Notes: generated by a model from the letters alone, not told the origin. Shown: positions 44,387 to 53,264, counted from the stretch's first letter. The stretch is 64,000 nucleotides of DNA from Cyclobacterium sp. 1_MG-2023 (GCF_030546805.1 NZ_JAUOPC010000003.1:248001-312000); one strand, 5' to 3'. Numbers and translations: made by a program.

Positions 44387-45025
44387 TTAGGAGTAACTAG
44401 ATTCAATCATTCGATTTCTTGGAAGTTTTTTTCCTAAGAAAACCAATAATGCCAGGATGGATAAGAACAAAAGTATAATAAGACCAATATTCTGAAAGGC
44501 ATTTAAGTATCCAATATTGGCTATGTTTAAAAAAGGGTAGGGGTAAAAGCCTGAAAAATGGCCTCTAATTAATACAAATAGTAAATAGCAAATTGGATAA
44601 ATTATCCAGTATGATACGGGTTTGAATTTCAAATCAATATTAGAAACAATAAAACTCCAATAAATTAAAACCCAAAGGGGAACTACACTGTGCAATAATT
44701 CATCAACAAGATATTGAAGACCTGTAGGTTGCCAAATTCCTCTCAAAGTAATTTGATAAACTAAACCTACTATAAGTATAAATGTGGTTATGGCAGTAAG
44801 TGCTCCGGCCTTATGGAATATTGAAAATGGAAATCTCTTTAACTCAAATGCTTTGGATGAAAAATAAAGGGCAACGAGTGTGTTGGTTAAAATGGTGAAA
44901 AAACTAAAAAATCTTACTATGGTTTCTATGATGTCTGCCTGTCTATTAATAACCATTAAGTAGAACTGGGCAATAACAGCAAACCAGACAATAATTGAGG
45001 TAAATATTTCAATATTTCTTTTCAT
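44387..45025 (-). CDS. Pr6Pr-type integral membrane protein
   Basis: A 212-residue membrane protein with about six hydrophobic segments. It shows patterns of the Pr6Pr/FAR-17a (AIG1-like) family: FFSFFTILTNTLVALYF, WQPTGLQYLVDELLHSVVPLWVL and GHFSGFYPYPFLNI. Conserved histidine in the DELLHS segment and threonine in the TILTN segment resemble the intramembrane hydrolase residues described for AIG1/ADTRP, but activity has not been shown for bacterial members to my knowledge. The frame extends 18 residues further upstream to 45079, yet the ATG at 45025 (MKRNIEIF) gives the normal N-terminus. No functional link to its neighbours is evident. Confidence 0.8.
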   Translation of the reverse strand: MKRNIEIFTSIIVWFAVIAQFYLMVINRQADIIETIVRFFSFFTILTNTLVALYFSSKAFELKRFPFSIFHKAGALTAITTFILIVGLVYQITLRGIWQPTGLQYLVDELLHSVVPLWVLIYWSFIVSNIDLKFKPVSYWIIYPICYLLFVLIRGHFSGFYPYPFLNIANIGYLNAFQNIGLIILLFLSILALLVFLGKKLPRNRMIESSYS

Positions 45026-45113
45026 AAATATTCGGTTATAATATTCTCCATTACCAAATATAATAAAAAGTGGGAGCAATTTTAGGTTAGTCTTCTTAAA
45101 GGGGATTTAACGA

Positions 45114-45143
45114 AACAAGCCTTCCAATTATGGAAGGCTTGTT
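45114..45143 (-). terminator. Hairpin terminator after the DEAD-box helicase gene
   Basis: A perfect 13-bp stem (AACAAGCCTTCCA at 45114-45126 with TGGAAGGCTTGTT at 45131-45143, 4-base loop) lies 31 bases after the helicase stop. A T-rich tail is weak on the reverse strand. Confidence 0.75.
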
Positions 45144-45174
45144 ATAATATTTAATTCAAATTGAATATTTAAAC

Positions 45175-46869
45175 TTAAGGTTTAGATATTTCAAAATTGA
45201 CTGATTTACCTTTGATGGTATTGGTATTCATTACGTTAATTACATGGCTGGCATCTTTTTTAGGGATGTCTACAAAAGAAAAGCTGTCATAAATATCAAT
45301 TTCACCAATACTTCCACCGGATACTCCGGTTTCTCCTGCGATAGCACCAACAATGTCATTAGGACGAATGCGGTCTTTTTTTCCTAGGTTCAAAAAGAGT
45401 CGAGCCATATTAGGTTCTCTTTCTTTTTTATTACCTCTTCTACCACTGCGATCACCTCTTTCTCCATTACGGCCTCTTGTTCCCCTATCGTTGCGGTCTC
45501 TTTTTCTTCTATCGTCTCTTCCACCACGATCTTTATCGGGGGTAAAGTTCATTTCTTTGAATTTATCAATGGCTTCTCCCAGTTGCATTTTCACCAAACT
45601 CAAGGCGACTTGCTCTATAGATATGCCTTCGGCAAGAAGACTTTCTACTGCTTGCTCATAGATGCTATTGTCTTCTTCCTTTGCAAGTTGCCTATGGATA
45701 TCTTTAGTCAACTGATCTTTTTTCATTTGAATAAGCTGATCCACGGAAGGAGGTGCAGCTTTTTCTATTTGGGTTTTAATAAACCTTTCAAGATCCCTCA
45801 ATCTACCGGCGTCTCTTCTTCCTGACACAAAGCTGATGGCAGTACCTGACCTACCGGCCCTTCCGGTACGACCTATTCTATGTACATAATTTTCTTCATC
45901 AAGAGGAAGATCATAATTAAAAACTGCTTCAACGTTTTCTACATCAATGCCCCTTGCAGCTACATCTGTTGCTACTAAAACCGAACAATGTCCTTTTCGG
46001 AACTTGTTCATAACCTTGGTTCTTTGTGCTTGAGACAAATCACCATGTAAAGCCTCCGCAGGAATGCCTTTTGCTGTAAGCTCTTCGGTTACCTCATCTG
46101 TAACCCTTTTGGTGTTACAGAAAATTACACTAAGCTTATACTGATGAAGGTTAATAAGTCTGCTTATTAAATCCGTTTTTAAACCGGACCTTACATCAAA
46201 GTACAATTGAGAAATATTTTCAACTGTAAGTTCTTTTCTTAAAACCTTGATGATTTCCGGATCTGTTTGGTATTTTCTAGTAAGCTCTAAAATAGGCTTA
46301 GGCATGGTAGCAGAAAAGAATACTGTTTGCCTTTCTATTGGCATTGAACTAAGTATTTTCTCAATGTCATCTCTAAAACCCATGTCTAGCATTTCATCAG
46401 CTTCATCCAACACAATGATGCTAACTTGGCTTAGATCCAAGGTTCTTCTATCCATATGGTCCATAATTCTGCCGGGAGTACCCACCACAATTTGAACACC
46501 TTTTTTTAAACTTCTAATTTGCCTGTCTATAGATTCACCACCGTAAATACAGGTAGAAGAAATTTTCCTATTGTATTTGGTTAGTTTGACGATCTCTCCT
46601 TCTACTTGGACAGCAAGTTCTCTTGTGGGGCATAAAATTAGAGCCTGTGGTTTCTTGTTATTGCTGTCAATGCGGTCAATAATCGGAATTCCGAAGGCCG
46701 CAGTTTTACCGGTACCTGTTTGAGCCTGGCCAATGACATCAGCTCCTTGTAATAATAGAGGGATGGTTTGTGCTTGAATAGGGGAAGGTTGGGTATAGCC
46801 CATATCTTCCACTGCCCTTAAGATTTCTTCCGAAACCCCAAGGTCTGAAAATAATATTTCTTTTTCCAT
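45175..46869 (-). CDS. deaD: DEAD-box ATP-dependent RNA helicase (CsdA/DeaD type)
   Basis: A 564-residue RNA helicase: Q motif (FSDLG...GYTQPSPIQ), Walker A AQTGTGKT (49-56), DEAD box in IVLDEADEML, SAT motif in FFSATMP, and the C-terminal helicase motif YVHRIGRTGRAGR. After the core comes a basic, arginine/glycine-rich linker (about 450-485) and a DbpA-type RNA-binding domain (LFLNLGKKDRIRPNDIVGAI) to the C-terminus. Such enzymes unwind structured RNA in cold-adapted translation, ribosome assembly and decay. The frame is open to 46929, but the ATG at 46869 matches family N-termini. A promoter-like pair lies about 110 bases upstream, leaving a leader in which the AAGGA before the start can pair with an upstream segment. 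Confidence 0.92.
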   Translation of the reverse strand: MEKEILFSDLGVSEEILRAVEDMGYTQPSPIQAQTIPLLLQGADVIGQAQTGTGKTAAFGIPIIDRIDSNNKKPQALILCPTRELAVQVEGEIVKLTKYNRKISSTCIYGGESIDRQIRSLKKGVQIVVGTPGRIMDHMDRRTLDLSQVSIIVLDEADEMLDMGFRDDIEKILSSMPIERQTVFFSATMPKPILELTRKYQTDPEIIKVLRKELTVENISQLYFDVRSGLKTDLISRLINLHQYKLSVIFCNTKRVTDEVTEELTAKGIPAEALHGDLSQAQRTKVMNKFRKGHCSVLVATDVAARGIDVENVEAVFNYDLPLDEENYVHRIGRTGRAGRSGTAISFVSGRRDAGRLRDLERFIKTQIEKAAPPSVDQLIQMKKDQLTKDIHRQLAKEEDNSIYEQAVESLLAEGISIEQVALSLVKMQLGEAIDKFKEMNFTPDKDRGGRDDRRKRDRNDRGTRGRNGERGDRSGRRGNKKEREPNMARLFLNLGKKDRIRPNDIVGAIAGETGVSGGSIGEIDIYDSFSFVDIPKKDASHVINVMNTNTIKGKSVNFEISKP

Positions 46870-46874
46870 GAAAT

Positions 46875-46937
46875 GTTCCTTACTTCTCAAAGCCACGGTA
46901 TTCCCAAATATCCCAGTGTCGATCAACAATAAGGAAC
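46875..46937 (-). promoter_or_regulatory. Leader hairpin sequestering the deaD Shine-Dalgarno-like sequence
   Basis: On the reverse strand TAAGGAAC (46875-46882), whose AAGGA lies 6 bases before the start codon, is perfectly complementary to GTTCCTTA (46930-46937), an 8-bp stem with a 47-base loop. Pairing would hide the ribosome-binding region. Regulation is inferred. Confidence 0.4.
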
Positions 46938-46977
46938 CCCACGGCGTAGGAGAAAAATGTATATTTTAAATAAGTTG

Positions 46978-47008
46978 CAAAGGTATAAAAAATTAACTTA
47001 GCTTACAA
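46978..47008 (-). promoter_or_regulatory. -33/-7 promoter of the helicase gene
   Basis: On the reverse strand TTG (47006-47008) is followed after 20 bases by TACCTTTG (46978-46985), a perfect match to the Bacteroidota -7 consensus TAnnTTTG. It gives a leader of about 100 bases. Confidence 0.6.
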
Positions 47009-47081
47009 CTATTACCAAGCAGTTTGTAAAATATATGCTAATTTTCAGGTGGTTTTGCTAAATTATATTTTGAATATAAAT

Positions 47082-47109
47082 AAAAAAAGGGTCGAAAGAC
47101 CCTTTTTTT
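47082..47109 (-). terminator. Bidirectional terminator after citrate synthase gene
   Basis: A perfect 12-bp stem (AAAAAAAGGGTC at 47082-47093 with GACCCTTTTTTT at 47098-47109) closes a GAAA tetraloop; the A/T ends provide the U-tract on either strand. It lies 22 bases after the gltA stop. Confidence 0.9.
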
Positions 47110-47130
47110 ATTTTATCTAAAAACTTTGGG

Positions 47131-48417
47131 TTACCTTTTGTCAATAGGAACGAAAGGTCTTTCTGTACTACCTACATAGACTTGTCTCGGTCTACCAATT
47201 GGTTCATTGTTTTCACGCATTTCTTTCCATTGTGCGATCCAACCTGGTAGTCTTCCCAAGGCAAACATAACTGTAAACATATCAGTAGGGATACCCAAAG
47301 CCCTATATATGATTCCTGAGTAGAAATCAACATTAGGATAAAGTTTTCTATCTACAAAGTACTGATCATTTAGTGCAGCACTTTCAAGTTCTTTTGCGAT
47401 GTCTAAAACAGGGTCATTGATACCTAATTTCTCTAAAACATCATCTGCGGCCTTTTTGATTATCTTAGCCCTTGGATCAAAATTTTTGTAAACCCTGTGT
47501 CCAAAACCCATTAATCTAAAAGGATCATTTTTGTCTTTGGCTTTCTCCAAGTATTTCTTAGAATCACCCCCATCTGCTTTAATGGCTTCAAGCATTTCAA
47601 TTACAGATTGGTTGGCACCTCCATGAAGTGGGCCCCAAAGTGCATTGATACCTGCAGAAATAGAAGCATAAATACTGGCTTGTGAAGAACCTACAATTCT
47701 TACTGTAGAGGTAGAACAGTTTTGTTCGTGATCTGCATGAAGAATTAATAATTTATCTAAGGCTTTTGAAATAACAGGATCAATTTCATATTTCTCAGAA
47801 GGCAAGGAGAACATCATTTTCATGAAATTACCACAATAATCAAGGCTGTTGTCAGGGTAATTTACAGGATGTCCCATTTTATTTTTATAAGCCCAAGCAG
47901 CAAAGGTTGGCATTTTAGCCAATAACCTAACCATACTTAGCTTGATCTCCTCATCAGTGTTGTTTGGATCCAAAGAATTTGGATAAAATGCAGTAAGAGA
48001 GCAAATCAATGAAGAAAGAACTCCCATCGGATGTGCTACTGATGGAAATCCGTCAAGTATCTTCTTGATGTCTTCATGTACCAAGGTGTGGTTTGTGATT
48101 CTTCCTGCAAAATCATTGTACTGCTCTGTTGTTGGTAGTTCACCATTGATCAACAAATAAGAAACTTCTAAGAAATTTGAATTCTCAGCTAAGTCTTCAA
48201 TATTATAGCCTCTATACCTTAAAATACCTTTCTCCCCATCTAAAAACGTTATGGCACTTTTGGTCGATCCGGTATTTTTAAAACCCGGATCAATGGTAAT
48301 TAACCCCGATTGGCCACGTAGTTTTGCAATATCAACCGCAATTTCATTTTCTGTACCTTCGGTGACTGGAAGATCATATTCTTTACCTTTAAAGGATAGT
48401 TTAGCAATATCCGACAT
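47131..48417 (-). CDS. gltA: Citrate synthase
   Basis: The 428-residue enzyme condenses oxaloacetate and acetyl-CoA to citrate in the TCA cycle. It has the N-terminal extension typical of type II (hexameric) bacterial citrate synthases and the active-site motifs: the histidine in LWGPLHGGANQSVIEML, the histidine in LMGFGHRVYKNFDPRA and the aspartate in PNVDFYSGIIYRALGIP. The C-terminus GRPRQVYVGSTERPFV is also typical. The length matches E. coli GltA (427). It forms its own transcription unit, with a terminator directly downstream and the helicase gene beyond it. A 2-methylcitrate synthase would be shorter and is less likely. Confidence 0.96.
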   Translation of the reverse strand: MSDIAKLSFKGKEYDLPVTEGTENEIAVDIAKLRGQSGLITIDPGFKNTGSTKSAITFLDGEKGILRYRGYNIEDLAENSNFLEVSYLLINGELPTTEQYNDFAGRITNHTLVHEDIKKILDGFPSVAHPMGVLSSLICSLTAFYPNSLDPNNTDEEIKLSMVRLLAKMPTFAAWAYKNKMGHPVNYPDNSLDYCGNFMKMMFSLPSEKYEIDPVISKALDKLLILHADHEQNCSTSTVRIVGSSQASIYASISAGINALWGPLHGGANQSVIEMLEAIKADGGDSKKYLEKAKDKNDPFRLMGFGHRVYKNFDPRAKIIKKAADDVLEKLGINDPVLDIAKELESAALNDQYFVDRKLYPNVDFYSGIIYRALGIPTDMFTVMFALGRLPGWIAQWKEMRENNEPIGRPRQVYVGSTERPFVPIDKR

Positions 48418-48683
48418 GTGTTTATTATTAAATGATTTTATAAAGTTCCTAACTTATTCAGTTAAAATAAATTTGAATACAATTTAGTAAAATTTGCGCA
48501 ATATTTTTTAAAAATATGGCGTAAATGCTGTAGGAAAGTCTTTCTGTAATTAAAATTATATTTGGAAAAAAGTATTACCTTCCCCAGTAAAGCAATTATT
48601 GTATCCATAAATTCATCTATCCAAATATATTATCTGTTGAATTGACCAAATTTATTTTAAGAGTTGATTAATGTTTAGTATGC

Positions 48684-48708
48684 AAATAAAAAATGCCCTA
48701 AAAGGGCA
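48684..48708 (-). terminator. Terminator of the suf operon
   Basis: TGCCCT (48694-48699) pairs with AGGGCA (48703-48708) around a 3-base loop, and on the reverse strand TTTTTTATTT follows (48684-48693). It starts 4 bases after the brxA stop. Confidence 0.85.
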
Positions 48709-48712
48709 CTCT

Positions 48713-49129
48713 TTAACAAAAATGTTCGAAGACCTCAACCAAGTGATCACCGATCATCTGAGCGTTTCTTCCTTCAATGTGGTGTCTCTCAATGAAATGA
48801 ACCAACTCTCCATCCTTAAACAAAGCCATTGCCGGCGAGGAGGGAGGATATGGAAGTACCAATTCCCTAAATTTGGCGACGGCATCTGCATCGTTACCGG
48901 CGAATACTGTTGCCAAAACATCCGGTTGCTTGGATGCTTTTTCCAAAGCTGCTCTAACACCCGGACGGGCTGCACCTGCTGCACATCCACATACTGAATT
49001 TACTACGATAAAGGTAGTTCCTTTATGCTCACTAAGGTGATCTTCTACATCCTGAGCGGACTTGAATTCCTTGAAACCTGCTTCTGTAAGCTCTGCACGC
49101 ATAGGTGCAATCAATTCTTCTGGATACAT
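48713..49129 (-). CDS. brxA: Bacilliredoxin, BrxA/BrxB family
   Basis: A 138-residue thioredoxin-fold protein of the BrxA/BrxB (YphP/YqiW) family, with the CGC active site at C47 and C49 in VVNSVCGCAAG, ARPGVRAAL after it, and FKDGELVHFIERHHIEGR near the end. In Firmicutes these proteins remove bacillithiol from thiolated protein cysteines; the CXC motif suits disulfide isomerase or reductase work. Here it is the last gene of the suf operon, 23 bases after sufT, so it may protect Fe-S assembly proteins from oxidation or thiolation. Many Bacteroidota make bacillithiol, which agrees with this role. Confidence 0.92.
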   Translation of the reverse strand: MYPEELIAPMRAELTEAGFKEFKSAQDVEDHLSEHKGTTFIVVNSVCGCAAGAARPGVRAALEKASKQPDVLATVFAGNDADAVAKFRELVLPYPPSSPAMALFKDGELVHFIERHHIEGRNAQMIGDHLVEVFEHFC

Positions 49130-49152
49130 ATTACTTTTGTTTTATTGTATTT

Positions 49153-49488
49153 TTATAAAAATCCCAATTCTAACTTCGCTACTTCCGACATCATGTCTTG
49201 AGAGTAAGGTGGGTCAAAAGTGAGTTCTACTTCTACATTATTTACTCCTTCAATACTGCCAACACTTTCTTTTACCTCTGAAGGAATGGATTCCGCTGCA
49301 GGACAATTAGGAGACGTAAGCGTCATTAAAATATAAACATTGTTTACAGGGTAAACAGTTATTTCATAGATAAGACCAAGCTCGTACACGTCTACAGGTA
49401 TTTCCGGATCGTAAACATCTTTTATGGCGTTGATCACCTTTCCCTTTAAGGCTTCTTGATCGTCGGTTGATTGCGCTTTATTTTCCAT
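49153..49488 (-). CDS. sufT: SUF-associated DUF59/MIP18-family protein (SufT-like)
   Basis: The 111-residue protein belongs to the DUF59/MIP18 family: DPEIPVDVYELGLIYEI (about 27-43) and LTSPNCPAAESIPSEV with the conserved cysteine (about 62), then VELTFDPPYSQDMMS. In bacteria such proteins help mature or deliver Fe-S clusters, acting with SUF scaffold proteins. It lies between sufE (7 bases upstream) and brxA in the suf operon. The long N-terminal fusion found in some SufT proteins is absent. It might also be called a metal-sulfur cluster biosynthetic protein; the symbol is given by context. Confidence 0.88.
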   Translation of the reverse strand: MENKAQSTDDQEALKGKVINAIKDVYDPEIPVDVYELGLIYEITVYPVNNVYILMTLTSPNCPAAESIPSEVKESVGSIEGVNNVEVELTFDPPYSQDMMSEVAKLELGFL

Positions 49489-49495
49489 AGCTGGT

Positions 49496-49927
49496 TTATG
49501 CGTTAATTTTGGCTTTGTAAGCTATTGCAAATAATTTCATTTGTTTGATCATTGCAGTAAGACCATTGGAACGCTGTGAACCGATGATATTACCCATGCC
49601 GATCTTTTCTATAAAGTAAAGGTCTGCATTGATTATCTCATCAGCCGGTTGCCCGGAAAGTACCCTAATTAAAAGACTGATTAACCCTTTGGTGATATCG
49701 GTATTGGAGTCAGCCTGAAAATGAACCTTCCCCTCTTCTAAACTACTTGTTAACCAAACCTTTGATTGGCAACCTTTGATGATATTGTCCTCGACTTTAT
49801 CTTTTTCAGGAAATTCAGGCAATTGGTCTCCAAGTTCCATGATATAATAAATAGTGGATTCCTTGTCATCACCAAGAATTTCAAATTCACCAATTATTTC
49901 TTCCTGAATACGGTTTATTTCTGACAT
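49496..49927 (-). CDS. sufE: Cysteine desulfuration protein SufE
   Basis: A 143-residue SufE-type sulfur acceptor. The catalytic cysteine is C53 in IIKGCQSKVWL, inside the usual helix-loop context, and the C-terminal part has GLISLLIRVLSGQPADEI, typical of the family. SufE takes persulfide sulfur from SufS and hands it to SufB of the SufBCD scaffold. Its ATG overlaps the sufS stop (TAATG at 49927), so the two are translationally coupled. Length matches E. coli SufE (138). It ends 7 bases before sufT. Confidence 0.95.
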   Translation of the reverse strand: MSEINRIQEEIIGEFEILGDDKESTIYYIMELGDQLPEFPEKDKVEDNIIKGCQSKVWLTSSLEEGKVHFQADSNTDITKGLISLLIRVLSGQPADEIINADLYFIEKIGMGNIIGSQRSNGLTAMIKQMKLFAIAYKAKINA

Positions 49928-51183
49928 TAATTTTTCCTTTTTGAGATTCTTTTCAAGCTCTCAATTAGCCTGTCAATTTCTTCTATGGTATTGTAAACAG
50001 CAAAAGAAGCCCTGACAGTTCCCTCTACTTGTAACCTATCCATAAGTGGCTGGGTGCAATGGTGGCCGGTTCTCACCGCTATGCCCGAAGCATCCAACAT
50101 TAAGCCTACATCAAATGGATGAATATTATTGATTCCAAAGCTTAATACACTAACTTTTTCTTTGGCTGTTCCTATGGGAATAAACCCTTTAATTTCACTG
50201 CTTCTTTCAACGGCATGCTTTAATAGCAGATTTTCATGATCTCTAATGGCCTCTTTCCCCAATTTGTTGACAAATTTGATGGCTTCACCAAATGCAATTA
50301 CATCTCCAATATTGGGTGTCCCGGCTTCAAATTTATACGGCAGATCATTAAAGGTTGTTTTTTCAAAGCTGACCTCCTTGATCATTTCTCCTCCTCCTTG
50401 ATAAGGGGGCATTGCTTCCAAAAGCGCTCGCTTTCCAAACAAAAAACCTACCCCGGTAGGGCCATAGACCTTGTGTGCAGAGAAAGCGAAAAAATCACAA
50501 TCCAAATCCTGAACGTCTATATCCAAATGAGCTGTACTTTGAGCAGCATCCATAAGGAATTTCGCCCCAACAGCATGGGCTTGTCGGATCATGTCTTTGA
50601 TGGGATTGATCGTACCCAAAGCATTGGATGCATGGACAACGGCCACTAGCTTAGTCTTCTCAGAAAGCAATTGCCGATAGGCTTCCATGTCCAACTCACC
50701 ATTGTCATGAATTGGGATTATTTTTAAAATCGCTCCTTTTTCTTCACATAAGATTTGCCAAGGCACTATATTGGAGTGGTGCTCCAAGGTGGAAATGATA
50801 ATTTCATCTCCCTTTTTAATAAAAGCCCTACCAAAAGTACTTGCTACCAAATTGATACTTTCTGTTGTTCCCTTGGTAATTATTACTTCTTCTGATGACG
50901 GGGCATTGATAAACTCCCTGACTAGATGTCGCGTGTTTTCAAAGTAGTCTGTGGACCTGGAAGCCAAAGTATGTGCTCCCCTGTGAATATTTGAATTGTC
51001 TAATTCATAGTATTTTCGCAAAGCTTCAATCACTTGAGTGGGCTTTTGCGTGGTTGCAGCATTGTCAAAATAAGCCAAAGGCCTTCCGTTTACTTCTTGG
51101 TGAAGTATTGGGAAATATTCCCTGATCTTATCTTCAACTATTATTCCTGAGTTATTTTTAATTGCTGCCTCCAAGTCGTTCAT
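49927..51183 (-). CDS. sufS: Cysteine desulfurase SufS
   Basis: The 418-residue PLP enzyme removes sulfur from cysteine and forms a persulfide on its own cysteine. It shows the N-terminal YFDNAATTQKP of the family, the PLP lysine K238 in FSAHKVYGPTGVGFLFGK, and the active-site cysteine C376 in RTGHHCTQPLMDRL, of the group II (SufS/CsdA) short-loop form. Its start lies 26 bases inside the sufD gene (51158-51183), which makes translational coupling likely. It overlaps sufE by one base. Group I desulfurases (IscS) differ at the active-site loop. Confidence 0.96.
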   Translation of the reverse strand: MNDLEAAIKNNSGIIVEDKIREYFPILHQEVNGRPLAYFDNAATTQKPTQVIEALRKYYELDNSNIHRGAHTLASRSTDYFENTRHLVREFINAPSSEEVIITKGTTESINLVASTFGRAFIKKGDEIIISTLEHHSNIVPWQILCEEKGAILKIIPIHDNGELDMEAYRQLLSEKTKLVAVVHASNALGTINPIKDMIRQAHAVGAKFLMDAAQSTAHLDIDVQDLDCDFFAFSAHKVYGPTGVGFLFGKRALLEAMPPYQGGGEMIKEVSFEKTTFNDLPYKFEAGTPNIGDVIAFGEAIKFVNKLGKEAIRDHENLLLKHAVERSSEIKGFIPIGTAKEKVSVLSFGINNIHPFDVGLMLDASGIAVRTGHHCTQPLMDRLQVEGTVRASFAVYNTIEEIDRLIESLKRISKRKN

Positions 51184-52465
51184 GTACTATTTTTTCACAG
51201 TAATTTTTAAAGGATTCATTGGTGATATGGTTCAGAACCTCTCCTGCAAAGGCATAAAGCAACAATGATTTTGCGCTTTTTTTGCCAATACCCCTTGCTC
51301 TGAGATAAAAGAGTGCCTCTTCATCCAGTTGACCTGTAGTACAGCCATGTGAGCATTTCACATCATCTGCCCAAATCTCAAGTTGCGGCTTGGTATTTAA
51401 AATCGCATCCTCTGACAACAATATATTGTTGTTTTGCTGAAAAGCATTTGTTTTCTGGGCATCTTGCCTTACAAAAATCTTTCCGTTAAATACACCTCTG
51501 GACTGGTCCGTTAAAATACCTTTATATAGTTCATTCGATTCTGAATGAGGCATTTTGTGGTCCACATTGGTATGGTTGTCAACATGTGTCTTTCCATTCA
51601 GTAGGTAAAGCCCGTACATATTGCCCACACAATTGCTTGCGTTGATATTGAGACTAAGGTTATTTCTTAGCATTTCTCCACTTAAACTCAACAACACGGA
51701 AGTGAAGGTGGCATCCCTAGCGATTTCTGTCCCTGTATTGCTTACTCCAAGTTCAGATTTATGACCGTCTTGAAGCTTATAATGTCTGATATGCGCATTG
51801 TCTTCCACATTCCATTCAGCCACTTCGTTGAGAAAAACTGTGGACTCATTCAAGTAAACGGTTATCTCTATGACTGTAGCCTGACTATTTTTGCCTGCAT
51901 GGTAAAAGGTTCTTGGTTGAACACATTGGCCTGTAGCGTCTGTATTAACAAAGTCCACCAATACGATGGGTTGCTCTATAATTAATCCTTCAGGAATGTC
52001 AACTCTGATTCCTGATTCAAAGCAAATGGAGTTTAATGCGGTGAAAGCATCTTTATCAACCGTTTCGATGGATCCTATTTCACTAGCTTGTGACTTATCC
52101 AACTCAGAAAAGGGCTTTACAGAAAATGCCGCATCTTTAATATTAGATAATTCAGGGTCAAATAGACCATTGTTCCTGACAAGGGTATACCCGTCAAGTG
52201 AGTTAATCAATTGATTGTTTTTGATTATTTCAGCAAGATTATCAATTGATTGGGGAGAAGAATAATTTTCTACCTTGTCAATGACCCGCTTGGTGATATT
52301 TGTATATTTATATTCCTCTTCTTTCAAAGTAGGAAAACCGGTATCATTAAGCGATGATTTTGCAACAGTTTTCAAATCCTTGAAAGGGTTTGAATCGTTT
52401 AAATCCGCCTGCTTAGAAAGGAATAATTCTACCAGTTTATGATCTTTCTTTGTTGATAATGTCAT
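51158..52465 (-). CDS. sufD: Fe-S cluster assembly protein SufD
   Basis: A 435-residue SufB/SufD-family protein. Family traits include an N-terminal helical part, TEEEYKYTN-like start (LKEEEYKYTNITKR), a beta-helix core and the C-terminal DVKCSHGCTTGQLDEEALFYLRARGIG with the conserved histidine and cysteine. SufD pairs with SufB in the SufBC2D scaffold that builds Fe-S clusters. It lies between sufC (25 bases) and sufS (26-base overlap). SufD lacks the extra catalytic cysteine found in SufB, in keeping with its supporting role in iron acquisition. Confidence 0.95.
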   Translation of the reverse strand: MTLSTKKDHKLVELFLSKQADLNDSNPFKDLKTVAKSSLNDTGFPTLKEEEYKYTNITKRVIDKVENYSSPQSIDNLAEIIKNNQLINSLDGYTLVRNNGLFDPELSNIKDAAFSVKPFSELDKSQASEIGSIETVDKDAFTALNSICFESGIRVDIPEGLIIEQPIVLVDFVNTDATGQCVQPRTFYHAGKNSQATVIEITVYLNESTVFLNEVAEWNVEDNAHIRHYKLQDGHKSELGVSNTGTEIARDATFTSVLLSLSGEMLRNNLSLNINASNCVGNMYGLYLLNGKTHVDNHTNVDHKMPHSESNELYKGILTDQSRGVFNGKIFVRQDAQKTNAFQQNNNILLSEDAILNTKPQLEIWADDVKCSHGCTTGQLDEEALFYLRARGIGKKSAKSLLLYAFAGEVLNHITNESFKNYCEKIVHERLGGSN

Positions 52466-52490
52466 TAGAAATTATAATCTTGGATTAAAA

Positions 52491-53252
52491 CTAAACCGTT
52501 GCTCCTGATAATTCATCTTTGATCCAGTCGTAACCTTTGGCTTCAAGTTCTAAGGCCAATTCTTTAGTTCCGGATTTCACAATTTTACCTTTGTACAATA
52601 CATGAACATAATCCGGTACAATATAATCCAACAAACGCTGATAATGAGTAACAACTATTGTTGCATTGTCTTTTGATTTTAGCTGATTGACTCCATTGGC
52701 TACCACTTTAAGTGCATCAATATCCAAACCGGAATCAGTTTCATCCAGAATAGAAAGGGAAGGTTCCAACATGGCCATCTGAAAAATTTCATTCTTTTTC
52801 TTCTCTCCACCGGAAAACCCTTCATTCAAAGCCCTGCTCAATAATTTCTGATCAATTTCGACCAATTTCATCTTCTCTTTCATTAATGAAAGGAATTTTA
52901 CTGCATCCAAAGGGCTTTCACCTCTGTACTCTCTTACTTGGTTTACAGCCGTTCTAAGGAAATTTGTAGAGCTTACTCCCGGAATTTCAACAGGGTACTG
53001 AAATGCCAAAAACACACCTTCCCTAGCTCTATCTTCAGGGCTTAGTTCCAATATGTCCTTACCCTTAAAGGTTACAGATCCTTCAGTGACTTCATATTCC
53101 TCACGTCCCGCCAAAACTGAAGCTAAAGTGGATTTTCCTGAACCATTTGGTCCCATGATGGCATGTACTTCACCAGGTTTGATCTCAAGGTTTATACCAT
53201 TCAGTATCGGGCTGCCTTCAATTGCAGCATGTAAATTTTTTATTGATAACAT
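52491..53252 (-). CDS. sufC: Fe-S cluster assembly ATPase SufC
   Basis: A 253-residue ABC-type ATPase of the SUF system. Walker A is GPNGSGKST (about 34-42), the ABC signature is EGFSGGEKKKNEI, Walker B reads LSILDETDSGLDIDA with the characteristic DETDSGLD of SufC, and the H-loop is VVTHYQRLLDYI. It is soluble and drives conformational change in the SufBCD scaffold, and is not a transporter. It stands 12 bases after sufB and 25 before sufD. Confidence 0.97.
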   Translation of the reverse strand: MLSIKNLHAAIEGSPILNGINLEIKPGEVHAIMGPNGSGKSTLASVLAGREEYEVTEGSVTFKGKDILELSPEDRAREGVFLAFQYPVEIPGVSSTNFLRTAVNQVREYRGESPLDAVKFLSLMKEKMKLVEIDQKLLSRALNEGFSGGEKKKNEIFQMAMLEPSLSILDETDSGLDIDALKVVANGVNQLKSKDNATIVVTHYQRLLDYIVPDYVHVLYKGKIVKSGTKELALELEAKGYDWIKDELSGATV

Positions 53253-53264
53253 TTTTCTAATTTT

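Noticed and set aside
48671-48997. Forward open frame overlapping brxA and the suf terminator
   Set aside because: Antisense to brxA and reads through a terminator hairpin; cysteine-rich translation comes from the reverse of the CGC region.
50236-50649. Forward open frame of 137 codons inside sufS
   Set aside because: Antisense to a conserved enzyme; no motif or ribosome start context.
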